A DNA stretch of 64,000 nt from Parus major (taxonomy: Eukaryota > Chordata > Aves > Passeriformes > Paridae): NCBI RefSeq assembly GCF_001522545.3, contig NC_031773.1, positions 44,188,786-44,252,785 on the forward strand, in the 5' to 3' direction. Made by a program: the position numbers and the translations under genes. This document shows positions 1-15,500 of this stretch, piece after piece. How positions within the stretch are numbered: position 1 is the stretch's first letter; every line of letters begins with the position of its first letter. The notes under the pieces are model-generated. The model searched no databases and was not told the origin of the DNA. It saw nothing but the letters and a program-made list of their open reading frames with translations.

Positions 1-3000
1 TTTAGGATATTAATGCAGACATTTCCTGCAATTCAGCAATATCTGAGCAACAAAATGGGTCCCGTTTGCAGTGAGCTTCTGACCCGTAATATAGCTATAA
101 AGATACCTTTGAGATTTGTCTGTTCTCCTGGAGCTAATCTGCTGGCTTGATTCCTGAGGTTTGTTGAGGAACATGATAGGTATTGCATGATAAACACCAA
201 ATAGAGGGCTTTCTGAGAAAGCTCTGTCTCAAAAATAAAATAGTGACATTTTAAATACCAGGGATTATCAACAGGTGGAAAATAATAAGTAATCACTCTG
301 TTGGGATTTCTTTAATGCCTTTAATCTGGCAATGGAAATTCAGGACAGATGTATATGGCTGAGAAAAAAAAGGAGAAGCCTGATTCTCCAGCAAAGAATT
401 TAGGTGAATCCTTTTCACATGCCATTCTTCTTGAAGAATATTTAATATCCATTTACTTGATGTGCACAAAAACTCTAAAGTACCTGGGGGAAAAAATGGT
501 TCTTATTTCTACCCTGATCAGAACTGAAATGCCTAGAAATGCTATAAAAGATCTTGTGCTCAGGAGAGCTGTGACCTGATGACTTAACTGAAGAGGTCCA
601 GAAAAGAGCAATCAAATTAGCTGTAGACCTTCTGAACATCTGGCCAAATCAACCTCCAAAGCTTTGGAGATTTCTCTCTTCCTACTTAAATATGACAAGA
701 GACATTTCACACCAAATGTTCTTAACTCTGTCCAGTATGGAGAAGCCCTCAGGGCCCTGCACTTCACCCATTCTTAGTCTAAAGAACTAAAGGACTTCAG
801 ACCGCAGGATGACAGCCTGGTTCCAGCAAAAGTGGGGGCAAAGCTCTCACTGAGTTCTGTGGAGCTAGAATTTCAGACTGAAGGTATCTGTTCCCATTAG
901 TGCACTGCATGCTGCTGCTTACTTACATTTATTTATACATGTGCACTCACGCATATGTATAAATGCACTGACATTGTACAAGGCTGTACTAGAGGATGGA
1001 ACATTACTGGGCAGAGAGAAAAATCCTTACATTTCTAAGGAAGCAAACTTCCTGAAATCCAGCAGAACCAGAATATCAGCATCCTGGCACTGTTACTTTT
1101 GATTTGTATTTCAGCCAAGCCTTCTTTCTGGGTTAGCTTTTAAAATGGGAAGTTGGGATAGCAAGAGTATGTCTGCATAAGAACAGCATGTCTGCATAAA
1201 GGGCAGAACTTGTCACAAAGAGGATGGGAGTCCTTCTGCACTGTGACAATTTCCTGCATCGGTCAGTGCTCTGACTTCAAAGTTCAGACCCACTAGCATG
1301 CATACCAGCTTTACAAGTTTTATTTGTAGAAGTAATGTAGAAGCAGAAAATGCATAGATTGTGTGCTTGGGGAAGGAAGAGGGTGTACTGTTGATTGCAT
1401 TCAAATTAGGTTGCCTTTATGGACAGAAGTCCTACTTGTGTGATAAAAGGCAGGGCATTTGTCACTGTTCCTCTTCCCTATTGCTGTTCAGTCCTTTATG
1501 AAACTCAGCCTGGAAACATCTGCTGAAACTCTCTTCCTCTTACAATTTACCTGCTTTAAATAAAAAGGACTTTGGATAGAGCTAAACCATTTTCTTCTTC
1601 CATTGTTAATACTGACTTTGCTTTCCAATTTCTGAAATCTGTCTGCAGCTCACTGCTTCCTTTTCTGAACATGTAGTTCCAAGACCTCCTTTTTTTAAGC
1701 AAAGAAGATTCACTTGGGGACTGTCTCCTAGGATATTTAGATGAAGATTTAAGAAGAACATCACATTTTAATCAGAACTGTGCACTTCGCATACAAATAA
1801 ATTGTCATGTAATAATGAAGGTCTTCCTATTAATAAGAAAATGTATTAATCATAAAATGGAAGATACTAGCACAAGAGGTTGGAGACATTTAGATCTTAT
1901 TAATAATTAAAGCTATCAACAAGTTGACAGTTACTGCAGAATGGGAATCGGATTTAAATAGAGTTTTGATCTAATGCATTACCACTAACATCATTACCTG
2001 CAAAATAAGCCAATGAATGGTATTTATGTTGTAAGGCAGTCCTGTATGCAACACTTTGGTCAGGTAAATGCAGAATAAACTAATTTAACTAATCCTAAAA
2101 TCCATAGTTATTCAGTGGTTTTCTTGCATTTTCTGAGTTTTATTTCATTGACCACTTGACAAAAAATTCTGTTCATTAAGTACAAACATCTCCACTCACA
2201 AAAAAATATTAAACTGGCATATATCTGTGAAAAGGTCTTTAAAAGATGATAGAGGTATTGTTAGTCTGAGGGTAATGAAGTCGCCATTACAGCTTTTCCA
2301 CCTGTTTTTTTTATGATCTTTTCATAGACACAGATGGATTAAAAAAGGTATTTAGCTCTGAATTGCCAGTTTTCCCTCTGCAAAATTGGCTCCGTGTGCC
2401 TGCTGTGGTTTGAAATAAAACCCGTTCTGAACAGGAATTCCAAATCTTCCAAATCACATTAGGAAGGAAGAACTTGGTATCAAAAGGCCAAGCTGTCACT
2501 ATTTCTTCCTGATGACTCTCATTTAACAGCCATTAAAATGCAAATAGAACTATGATTTTCAGATCACAAAATTAACATTAACAGCTGGAATGATTGATTA
2601 AAGGTCATGGCAACTGTATAACTTAATTTCTTATGTAATTGTGTTCAGTTTTCTACAGATTGTTTGGATTTGTGAATTAATTTTAGCTGTTGCTGAACAC
2701 TGACAGGTGCATTTATTGGTCTCTCATTTTTGTTAATATCTTCCTGTGTGAATGATTCCCTTCTTTCAAAGAACGAGAAGAGTACCCAGAGGGGACACTA
2801 AAATTACTATCTTCAACTAACAGGTTTTGCAGCATATTAGCAGATCTCTCAGAAGTTTTTTATTGACCCAGACAAGACCAAAATGACAATTCATGGGTAT
2901 GTAACAAGTTACTCCTCCAGGAGTTTTCTCATGTGTGTGTTTACAGAACAGAATAAAAATGGCACTTAAGTTCCCAAGAGGTTTTGAGCTAAGAGCTCAG

Positions 3001-6000
3001 ATCCTATCTGAGCAGACCATCTTAGATGTAGCTTGCTTTATTGGATGAAATAAGCCACAGATAGACCAACTTTCATATTACTTTCGAGTCAAGGCATCGA
3101 CAGGATGAGAAAGGAAAGGTTTCAGACAGTATCTGTCTGTTCCTTGTATATACAAAAATGAATCTCAGTTGTAATTCTTCTTCTACTACATGAATCAGTC
3201 ATTTTTCAAAGGCTTTTAGAGCAAGATCTGCAAATACTCATCACCCACAAATGCAGCCAGAATTTCAGAAAAATTTAGTCTAAGAATTTGAACTTTTTTG
3301 AACTCCACCTGCTTGTTTCAGTGCTCAACTGAAAGCACGTTTGAAAAACAGAGCTCAGGGACAAGTGATAAAAATTTCAGAAAATTATCCAAATGAAAAG
3401 GACTGAAAGAGTCTAAACTAGCATAAGTTGTACCTGATCTCTTTCCCACAGCCCAGCAAGGACATGGTATTGGCTCCAATTCCTGCATCTCTTCCCAGTG
3501 AGAGCTCTGTCCTATGTCTTTGGTCACTCAGTCCAGAGTATGCCTGCCAAGACATGCAGTTGTGTCTGTTGGGAGCCAGAAGACATTGCCAAAATATTTC
3601 ACCTTTTGATAAGATCAGGGGACTGTGTCAGTCTGGAGTCAGGGAGAGACAAATTGGCACAGAGATAAAACATGACATTTTTTATTTTTTATCTGCCTTG
3701 GTACCTTTTGGGACAGACCTGTTTCACAACCACTGAGACTTTTTTGACTGACAAACTCCATGGACTCCATTGAAAAAGTGTGAGGCAGTGCTGATGTGTC
3801 TGCTCCTATCCTGGGGCAAAGAGTAGCTTCTGAGCCTTGTGCTCTTTCTTCTGGACTTTGTTATAGAGCATTGGAGAGGGATTATGGGGCACAGGCAAGG
3901 CAAAGAGCCCAGCTTGCATGTGCCTGCAGGCAACTTCCAGACTTCCAGACTAGAGTTTGCGTCCTACGCCTTCCTTAGGAGCTGCCTCTCACACTCTGCC
4001 CTTTCAGAATGAGAAAAAACAGATTTAGACCTTGTGCATCTGGGCAGGGGATGTTGTAATAGCAGTGAGCTTAAGTGATCCCCCACATGGGGAAGGACAC
4101 TGGATAGTTTTTACTTTTGTAGGCTTTCTCAGTCCTTGAATATGAAGGTTTAGCTGTAAAAATACAAACACCTTCAGCAATGTCCAAAGGTCTAATTGTT
4201 AAAATCAGGAAACACAGATCCTGAAATTCCCTTGTTCAGGCAAATGAGAGCAAACAGGATACAGAATGGTTAGTTTTCCAAAGGCAGACAAAAGGACTGA
4301 AACGAAATTAGCCTTTAAAGTTTTGTCACAGAAGGTCGGATAATGAGTCCCTTTCTGCTTAAATGAACTGAGTGTTCTCACAGCAAAAGTCTCATCTCAA
4401 AGCTACATCAGTGCTTTCGTAGTCATTATTCTCTGCTACCCACCTCTGAGATGGCTCATACCTGAGGGAGAACAGAGGATCTTGACACTTATGAGAAGAG
4501 GATTTTACCTTGTGGGTTTACAACTAGCACTCGTAAAAACCTGAACTTCTGCCCTTGAAAGTCTTTGTTTGTCAGTCAAATACAGATTGCATGAGGAGCA
4601 TGACAAAAGCAGTCCCACAGCCATTGTCCACATAGTATTATCCCAGTACAGAAGGACTATCTCTAGTGAGGAGAGGGTAATTATTTTCAGGCACACTAAT
4701 TCTTGATTTCTATAGTAAAATTGCCAAAGGGGGGCATCAATATAGGTTATAATGTACTTGACTGCTCCCACATCCCATCTTTCACATATGCTATTCAACA
4801 GCTGTGGATGGAATTCTTCTGGGTTATACAACGTTATCATGGATAAACCAGCCTCTCTTCATGTGAAACTGAAATACATCAGCCACATTTTTCAGGATTT
4901 CATTAACATAGAGAGAATTTTACCCAGTTTAAAATCTAAATATTATAGTCATACATGCTTTTTATTTTATAGCTGTCAGAGAGTGTTAGGAAAGTACCAC
5001 AGTGACTTTAGCTCACATCAGTGTAGCTTTGTAGACTTATCTTACACTATACCTAATTACATGTATTAGAGCTATATTTTTAAGATAACTTTTGGAATTA
5101 ATTTTTTTAATATCTGTTATTAATATGTAGGGACAATTCACCTGTGTAAAAATAGTGTTGAATTTCTACAATACTGCAGTTGGTAGACAAAAGGACTTGT
5201 ACTTTTGCCTGCATGAAAATACTTGGCAAAAATACACTTATCAAAAAATTTTTTGACCCAAGAATAGTTTGTGTTTAGTACCTAAAACCTTTGTGAGGGC
5301 ACCTAAAAACATGCCTGAAAAGAGATGGTTTGGGAACACAACAAAATTTATGAAAAACTGTAATTTCAGGATATAAGGTCAGTTCTGAATAACACAGAAT
5401 TTTCTCTAAGTGCAGAGAATGCTTCTCCCAAGATCAGTATTACTGTAAAATACAATTCTAAGAATCATGCCAATTCAATTAAAATGTCCTTTTGGCTTAA
5501 ACTGTCTGAGTAAATGATTTCTAATTTGCAAAAATGGTAAGGCTAAAATTATGCAAAAAGGTGCAGTTATGTATATATACATATTTGAACAACCAGAAGG
5601 ATTAATTAGCTCTTAGTAAGACACTCTCATGGAGCTCCAAATATGGGTGATACAGACTCAGAAAGGGAAGTTTGTAATGTCCCAATATGAAATCAAATAA
5701 CTTTTTGATATGCATGTTGACAATACTCCTTTTTCTTCACTCACAATTTTGCTAAATTGCACTAGCACTGAGCCCTTGGCAAAAATGTTTCCTTCATTAT
5801 GTAAGTGATAAGTAGTCATATTATTATTCATCGAGATTCCCTGAATGGTTTTATTTTTGCAAGCGCCGGCTTGCTTTGAAAGACACTTCTTTCTTTGTTT
5901 TGCCAATATATTCAGTACCTGTGGGTTTTCAGGGGGGGAAGCGGGGGGGAGGTTTTTGTATGACAGACATTTGGGTGGTTTTGGATGCTTTATTGCTTCT

Positions 6001-6536
6001 TTTTTGGTACTCATATATTTCATCTACAGTCCTGCAATGTCTCTCTAATTGACTTTGTAAGTCAGAAGTTTAAGTGCACTTAATATGTATTCTCATCTCA
6101 CTGCTACTTGTTTTCAATTAAGGTAAAAACACCCTATTTTTGTTTTGTTGATTATGGTTCATATTTCTGTAACTGTTCATATTTTCATTTAAGGTTTTGG
6201 CACTCTTCTGAAACACTAACTGAAACCTCTCAACCATTTCAGAAAGAAATGAAGGCCATAAAAATAGAAATACCTTGTCCAAATTTACAGGCAAAGTGAG
6301 GATCAGACTTGAAATTAGATGTTTCCGTTCCAGTCCCACCCCACTGAAGCCTGCAGATGATCTGCCATTGATTTCCTTTGACTTTGGACCACACTCTGTG
6401 TCATCTGTCTCTTCTCACTCTGATTTCATATGGTGCATTACTGTAATCTTGCTAGGGGTTATGAACTTCACTCTTGTTTTCTCACATTGCAATTACTGCA
6501 TGCCTCTGTTATGAGGGTCTTCAAATACCTGTTAAA

Positions 6537-6567
6537 ATTACTTAATTACTTAATTAATTAATTAAAT
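6537..6567. repeat. TTAA-type simple repeat
   Basis: A short run of TTAA/AATT tetranucleotides (about 28 bp) within AT-rich sequence. It is a microsatellite-like tract with no other visible feature. Confidence 0.7.
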
Positions 6568-9500
6568 TCGAACTGATCCTTGAATGGATGTAAGCACCCC
6601 TAGCTTAAATGCAGGGTACTGCAACCACATCAGATAATATAGGAGTGAGCATTTTGCTAGCCACTCCTAGTGAAGCCTGCTGTAGCTTTCTTTCACTTTG
6701 CTGGTAATTCTGTGGCTGATTCTGCCTCTGAGTGACAAATTGTTCTTGCAAGTGGAAAAGATATATGATTTTTTTTTTACCCTGTTATTATTTGACTATG
6801 GATTTTTTGAACATTTGCATTATTTCCAACGTTATGTTGATGTTTTGATACTCAAAAATATATTCCTGTCTACCTTTTATGCTTAATCCATAGAAGGGAT
6901 TCAGTGTTTGAAATGTCATGTTCTAACCCTTTGTATTGAGTACATAGCTTTCCATGCATGATTTCATGCCTTGATTACATATTATAACTTTTAGACTAGT
7001 ATTTCTACTTTAAATGCTTACCTTTTTTTAATCCAGTGGTCCAGGGTTGGGTTTTTTTCTACTTATGAATTTACTCATCAGTTTATGAAAATTTACTTAA
7101 GATATGAGCTTTCAATAAGCAATCTTGCCAAACAGTTCATTTGGCAGAATTTCAATTTTGAATAAATAATCCAGCTGGAAGTCTTTAAACAACATCTAAA
7201 GAGTTAAATACTGTTTGTCAATGTGCATAGGAAAGTTTTAGGGATATTTGTCCAACCCTCCTACTTATATGAAATACACAAACCACTGATAGGTTTCCGT
7301 GCTGGCTCTGAGAGCAGTTTTTTGTAGCAGATCCCACTGCAGAAGGAATTGTAAAAGTGCATCAGAAATAGAACTGAATCTTTTGACATCACAGACCAAT
7401 GTGGTTTGATTCCTCTCTTCTCTAAGACAAAGCACTTGTAGAAGTTAGAGAAATTAAAAGCTTTATTCAGCCCTATCTTATGGAATATGAAGTGGTAACT
7501 TTCAATTGTTTTTGCATAGCGGCTCATAATTGGGAAAAGAGCCTATTTTTGTAAGAGAGAGAGACAAAGGAGTCAAGGAAAAAAGAGGGGAAATTTTACA
7601 AATATTTGTTCCAAAGCCAGTAAGCCCCCTGTGTTTTATGCTTGCAGTGTAACTTCTTTGAAGTTCACACTCTTAATTGTATGCTTTCGCTATATTTTGA
7701 ACACTGAAAGAATACTAAGTGATACTGTCCCACAACCACTTATTATTAACAATAGTAACAAGCAACCCCAAATTTGATTCATATGATTTGCTAATCTGAC
7801 ATCTTAGCTGTCAGTAAATATTCATGCAGTCAAGCTTCACTTCCACTGATGTTCAAAACATTGATTTTTCACCTTTGAATTCTGAGTTATTCAGAAAGCA
7901 AACAGAAAAAAACACATTTAAGGTTGATTGTTATAATTTTTATTGAAATGGATGGTTACCTAGGTCACTCAACCAGAGAGCAGAAACAATGCATGCAACT
8001 TATATAATTAACACTTGGCTAGGAAGCAGCAAATGTTTGTGAAACCTTTTTCTGTGCTATTCCAGTGGTGAAATCATATTTGGGAAGAAATTCTTAACCA
8101 TTTAAAATATATGAAAAGTAGACCCACTTTATTCCCTTTTGTTCACTGATCTTTCTCTGGATTAGCAAAATTGCTGGTAGCAATAGCCATAAAGTACTCA
8201 ATCACCCTTCTCATTTGCTTCAAATTTTTAAAACAACAGGGTTTCTCCATGTTGCTTAATAAAGACTGAGCTCCCAAAAGACTTTGTGTCTCAACCTTGC
8301 AATTGGCAGGGACTAGGGTACACTAAAGCTGTTTGAAAAGAGGCAGCTGCCAGCATCATAACCTGTCATGACCAGCTGATCCCATTATGCAAACAAGAGC
8401 ATCCCCTGGCAAAGAAATCCAACAAGCTCCAGAGTGTATAGCTGGATTTCAGTCAGTAGCTTTGAATGAAAACAATAAGTTGCAGAAAGGAAAAGGTTGC
8501 TGTGTAGAAGTACTTTTCACCTATCCTCTCTCCAGAGTTGGTGGGTGAATGTTGCTCCAATCTTGTCCGGGTTAAAGCAAGTTACTAATTATAGGCATCA
8601 AAGGATTGTCCTGCAAAGCCAGCATGGACCTCATGCTGATCTGAGGAGTGAGCTGTCTTTGGACTGCCTTAGCTGTGACCATTGTCACAGTGATCTGTTA
8701 ACTGTCTTGTGAAAAATACCTTAAAACCATTTCTGTCTTCTGTGAGTCTTTCACAGAGCTGCTGACAAGGAACGCAAGTGTGTGATGATCAAACTTCCCT
8801 AGACCCACTGAACTCCAGACAACCTGATATAAACATTTCAGTGGGGAAATCAGCCACCCACTGACTCCTCAGATTCCAGCAAACAAATTAAACAAATATA
8901 AAAGTAATGGTGGCAATAAACAATGTAATTTGAATGGAAAAGTCAGAATCATAGGAAAAGGAAAAGCAAGATGTAGTAGCAGTCTGGACTGACTGAACAA
9001 GATTGTCTTTTTCCTGCACAGAATAATCTTATCTTTAAAATATATTTCTTAATTGTATTTCTCTCACAATCCCATAGCTACACAAGCATGATTACCAGAG
9101 CAGCCCTAGAGTTATCCAGGCAATTGGCGGTGTCTTCAACAGACTTCTTGACAAATCCATCATAAGCATAATTTTGTAGAAAAAGTTTGAATTACTATCA
9201 AGAACCAAGATGCAAGTTCCTTACATAGAGTAGGACTTTTCAAGAGGAGCTTTTGCCTCTCATTGCTTTGCTTCAGACAGGCTAACACTAGCACTGCAGA
9301 AAAGAACTCATTCTAGCATTTCAGTATTATCAACATGCATTTTTACTTCTTGCTGTCCTGATCAGTGAAGATGTTTTCTTTGTTTATGCAGCATGACAGG
9401 CATCTGGCACCTCACAAAAAAGAAAAGTATAAGCAAAAGATCAAGACTCCTGCTGATGGAGCTTTTGGAAACCACTGAAGCACTAATCTCTGGCTCTCCC

Positions 9501-12500
9501 AGGGCATTAATTCAAATTCTGCTGCCACCTAAGCATCCAAAACCAGGCTGTGAATCTATGCACTAAGTATGTCTAAGACTAGGTTCTCCATAGAACCGAT
9601 TTTCTTTTGTTTAAGGAAAAAAACCTGACTATTCTGTTATGAAAATAACTAGGCAGGTTATGACAAATTTCTTGGACGTGATATAGTAATTTTCCTTTCT
9701 TTCATATGAGAAATATGTTCCCCTGATCCAAAATAAAGCCTTCCTAAATATATGAACATCTTTGGTTTTTCTTCTCTTATTTATAAGCCATAATGTAACA
9801 GATGCTGTTCTCTGTAGCTCCAAACTGAAAGATGTTTTGCACTTTCACTATTTTTTAGATTCTGAAAATGCTGCAGGTGGTGATTTTAAACTTTCTATTT
9901 CCTATCAAAGTTGCTGAGGCTGCAGAATCAATCTCTGCAATGGTTACCATCTTCAAGTCTGTCCCAGATATCAGTAAACAGGTATATAGTTTTCTAGTTT
10001 TCTAGTTTTCCTCTTGTTTCTGGAATTAAGGTGGAAATTAGGCCTTCTTTATAGATTTACAGCTAAAGGTTTTTTCAAGATGTTGTCAAACAAAACTGGG
10101 AAATAGTACAATTGCACAGGGTGTTTACAATAAGCTATTTATTGGATTAAAATTAAAGGGATTGTTTCAAAAAATATGAACTGATAAGTGGTACCACAGC
10201 TACAGATTACCATTGCAAAATACAACCAGAAATCTTGTCTACTCTGAAAACTGAATGTGAATACAAAATCACAGCTATAAGCAGGAGAGCAGCAGTGAGA
10301 GAGGGGATGCAACCATTTAGCATTTGACTCTCTGACATTGTAGATACCATTTCCAACTTTTCTTTATAAGCCTAACAGAGCTTCTCTGAAAAAAAGAACA
10401 AAAACTGTAGGTCCAGTTTGCAAATTCTGGTGTAGACCAAAATAATGAGAAGGGGAAATGGCAAAATAAGAGTTTCATGGAGACTGTGGCAAGAATGGGA
10501 AAAGAAATGGATGAAAATATTCTACTAGGAAATGAAGGTGTTTAAAATATCTGTTGAAGCCTTCTGTTGCCTAGTGGAACACCAAGTTGCTGCTGACAAA
10601 ATAACAAAATTTAAAATAATCCCTTTTCAGCCTTCAAGACATTTGGTCTTTGACTTACAAAACCCCAAAACATCCTCTCCATTTTACAAGTTTTCAAACA
10701 AATTCTTCTCTATTTCCTTTCCTATAGGGAAAAACAAGCTTATGCCAAGGCATGAAGTATTTGCTATTTCCCACATCTAATTTGCAGTGCAACTAAGAAA
10801 ACAAAAAGCCAGCTTCTTTTTGAACATTTTCAAGCTTCCATCTCTCTCTGCTTTCCAATCTTGTTGCAGAAGGGCTGGTCTCTTGGATTTCCTGACAAAC
10901 TTGCCTCTGACCTCAGTGGTTGCAAGGTTTCATATTCCACCACTTTTGCTCCTCTGTTTACAGGGATTTTTGTCTTCCCTGTCTGCTTTTAAGATGTTCT
11001 TATTCCTCCCACAACCATGAGAATGCAGGGAAAGGGCATATTTCTGAAATGCCCTCACTGCCCACAGCCTCCCTATCTGGTCAAAGAGAAGAAAAGCCGT
11101 AGGAGCACTGCTCTACGTGCATCCATCTGACACTGACTGGAGGGTGGCACAAAGTGCCTTGTGGTAGGTTCCATCACACATAGGATGAAGGTGCAAGGCA
11201 GGCCAGGAAGCCAGGAGCCTGCTGGCCAATTTTGAAAGACCACAGGTCTGGTGTCCTGCTGACACCTTCCAGCCCTTGCTCAGCCTCAAAACAAGGGTGC
11301 TGGGCTGGCATTCACTGGTCAGCCTTCCTTTCACACATCTCTGCTTTGTAGAATTTTCTCTCTGGGGTGTCACACTTTGAGGAAAGAAACACCATTTTCC
11401 TAAAGCAGCCTGGAGGGGAAACACTATTTCTCCATTAAAGAGGATAACTGTCTTCTAATCACATTTTTTCTGCACAGCTGATGAGCCAAGAGCTGGTGAA
11501 GCAAAAGAGGACATTTGTCTAAAAGTTCAATCGCCCCCTGATTATCACATTTCTTGAAGCTTCCTTCAAAGCCTCAGACATGGAGTAGATGTCAGGTCCT
11601 GGAACAGCTGAATCTCCAACCTGGCAGTCCTTCTGTCCACTCAGCTCTACAAGTACACATCACTAGCAGTATCCTAGGTCATATGTGTCCTCCCATGCAG
11701 CCTGGTTCTTCTTTGGCTTTTTCCCATTATTGAATAAGTCTTGGATTTGACAACAATTATCCCTAAACAGATGTCACTACACACACAAATCTGATGTAGA
11801 GAAAGTATCAGGATATTGTCATATTCAGTAAGAAATAAATGAAATCTCAAGTCACTTTGATGTCATTAATATTGGCAAAAACATGTTAGTAGTAAGAATT
11901 TATATTATTATTTTGCTGCATTTTCAAATCAGACTATCTCTCCAACATTAAGCTTACTTCATGGCACCGTAAAAGTTATCACACTGAAAAATTCCAGTCT
12001 CATTTTATCATTTTATGTACTGTTTCACAGTGTCTCTGGATCACTTCTGTGTTTGGTGATGATGTGCAACAGAGGGTTTCCCTCTAAGAAAATCTTCTTA
12101 CTGCCTCTTAGAATATTTATACTGGGACATTAATATCTCAAAGCCACTTTAATTTTTGCAATTCCACAGGAAATAGGGTTCTCATATCCAAAAACCTCTC
12201 AACAAATAAGCTTTAAGTCCCCTCCTCCCTTCTGTCCTGAAGTCACCTCCAAGTTTTACTTGTGGAAGAATTGTTCTTCAGTGTTTTCTGATTTTCCTTA
12301 ATTTCATTTTCTTCCTGAGAGCTGACTTGTGCTTCTGTGGGGAGAGTATTTTAGAACTGTCTTCTTTGATGATAAGGAGAAAATTACTAGTTTGTTTGAC
12401 GTACCACAAATAGTGAGGGAAATGTTACACTTTTAATTCAGGAGAAGTCCTGATGTCTTCCATAAGAGGTTTGCTAAAATGTTAAATTAAAGGTACTGTT

Positions 12501-15500
12501 TCTAGAATACTGCTTAATCTGAGCCCACCACAACATACTTGACATAAAAGCTTGATGTTGAAAATGTAAACCTGCATGATTAACTTCAAACAAATGCACA
12601 ATTAATTCAGGAACCTTTTATTACCTGAAGGGGTACGCTGGGATAATTCTAATTGTGATTTGTGTCAATATGTAATCTGTCCTGAGCCAAGGCCTCAAAA
12701 TAAACTATTCTATTTTTATCCAGAGATGCAGACATTGATGTTTTTGAAAGAGAAAAAACAAGTCATTTGAATCTTTTGTTATTTCAGTAGCACAGAGTAT
12801 TCCTGTGTCCCTGACAAAGGGGTCCTGTCTGATTTGGGGCATTTAGATTAAAATGCTTATAGGTGATCACTATTTACCTGTTCCACATACACGAAACATG
12901 TAATGTGAATTCCATGGGCCAGGTTTGGATGCATAGCTACAGCTGTATATTAGACCTGAATTCACTCATTTCAACAAAACATTAATTTTAGAAAGTTTGG
13001 CTCTGGGTATTTTGAGCAGGGTATGTAAGCATCTGTTGAGTGCTATTGAGACTTACCCTTTCTGTATGACTGACCTACTGCATCAGCCAAGAACCTGAGC
13101 TCTGAGGCTGGCAGTAGATACTTGTTAAGAAAAATTCCTTATGCTATACCCTTAAAACATATTTTAGTAAAATGTTAAGGGTTCTAACAATCTGCTTTCA
13201 TAGCTTTTTTAGAATTTTGAAGTATTTCCCTTTTTAAATAATTTACTTAAATATATCCAAACTGATGAAAGTCCTGACAAAACAAATATTCACATTAAGA
13301 TTACTAACACCTGAAGCAATAGTTCCTTAGAGAAATAGTGACCTTATTAATGAATTTCAGTGATGCAAATGGTGTCACTATGCTACTACCAGGACTAGGT
13401 TACATCTTTTTCTCAGAATGGTCTAGGCAATGTAAGTCTAATTTATTTTCTGCCTTACTGCCTGGCTGTAGCTCAGTTATTTGTGTTATAACATACTTTT
13501 CTGGCATGTTACTGTTTATGATCAAAAAATGTGGATGTACCAAGCTGGAAAAAGTTTGATCAAATACAGATTCACCTTCTGAATTCAGCTGTACACAGCA
13601 GCAAAGAAAAAGAAGTGGTGTACTTCCCAGACAGAATCTTGTGTACAGTGTGAGAGTGCCTGTCAGTATCAGAGAAGTAAACTATAAGAGCACTTTAACT
13701 CTCTAAGAGACACATTATGGTGTTAGGGTACACACTGTAAGACTAAACTGAGAATGCTTGAAAGGGGAAATGATCTTCAGGTGTAGTTCTAATCTTAGCT
13801 CTCTTTCACAGTAATACCAAGCTTTCAGTCCTCCCCTCTGTGTACCTTTTTATCTGTTACACAAAAAGCGCTAGGAGCATTCTCTATGATCTGCAGAAGT
13901 AAAGCAAAGGATTCAAAGGTTGTGCCAATATAGGAATGAGATTGGATTTTTCCCATATAGAGCTATTCTGAATTCTCTGAGGGCAGGTATAAAAAGCTTG
14001 TTGCTCAAAACCAGTGGCAGAATAGAAAGTGTATGCATTCCTGGATGATTGCAGAATCAAGAAATATCTCAAGAGACAATCGTCTTCCAAAGGAAACGAT
14101 TTCCTCAGATGCAGTAAACACCATAATAAACTGACCCAGGCAGAGAGGAATGTACTGTAAACATGATCACCACAATTACTACTCAAACCTGCACCAAAAC
14201 AAGAAAGAAAGATTTGTGGATAATTTCTTTTTGCATGGTGATTTTCTGTTTGCTGGCCTGGCATATGGCATACCTGTCAGATATGTGCTGGTCAGCAATA
14301 GATAACAAGAGCAGGTGTATGAAGAGAAAGGAGGCTTTTGCAACATAGTGACTGAAGCAAAGTAAATAATATCAGTGATTTTAGTGTTTTGATTTTTCAC
14401 AATGAATACTTGTAATGATCAGGATTCTTCAACTTTCTTATCTCATATTGTTTTCCAATGTTACTTTTTTTTAAGGAGTAAAAAATCCCAAGTGTATGGA
14501 TATGCCACCTGAATTCTCTAAGCATTCAGCATTTTCTTTTTGAGCCATGTTGGTCAGCTCTAATTTGCCAGCCAAGTCACCCGATTTGTGCTGTGCTTGT
14601 TTCCTAGCTGAATCCAGGTGTGAGTGCTCTCAGCATGAATACTGACAGATGAGTGTAAAAAATTGCTTCCTCAGAACACCTGCACCTGTCACTGTGTTGT
14701 CACTAGATTTTCATTTTTCTGAAAATGTTCAGAAATGTTAGGTGGATTTCACTGCAAGCAAATATAAGGAAGGAAGGGTGAATTCAGCTGGAGAAACTTC
14801 ACTTTTCATTTTACTCAACAAACCTTACAGATCCAGCCTGCATTGTTCTGGGGGTCTTGAATTTCGTAGGAAGTTTCAGAGGAAAGACACTGCAAAAAGT
14901 TTTATACATTTTAACACCAGAGTGTCCATAGACCTGAACCAAATAAACACCCTGCTTAACTTACCTGAAATGGGAACAAAATGTCTTTTTGCTGTACATT
15001 GTGATCCCAGTATGTGAAAGAGGAATAGTCTTTACTGAGAATTTCAGAGTTGAGGCCAAGATTGAGTTTATAATGGAAAACAAGTTTCGACCTTAGCAAT
15101 GCAGAGCCAGTAGCCTCTCCATAATACGACTGTCAGTTCAATTTCTGTCAGCGACACAAACATGGAATTGAAATAAGTGTTAGACTAGGATTTGGATGAA
15201 AGTTTTAATCAGATGAGCACCTGCACTCCAAGTCTTATTAAACCATTGAGACTGAAATTGTGTGTGAAACATTGCCATCCAGTGGCTGCTTGTACAATTT
15301 CCAACCTGCCACAAAAACATTCGTGAAAGAAAAATATTGCGGATTATGTCATTCCTCTTCTTTTTTACAAAACCACAGTGGTCTCTGCATTAGCATCACA
15401 ATTCTAGGCAGAAAATTCAAACAGTGGTGGACTGAAGTTCCCTGAAGTTTTCATTTTAAGTAAACATTTGTTTCCTACAACAATTCATGATATCAACATT

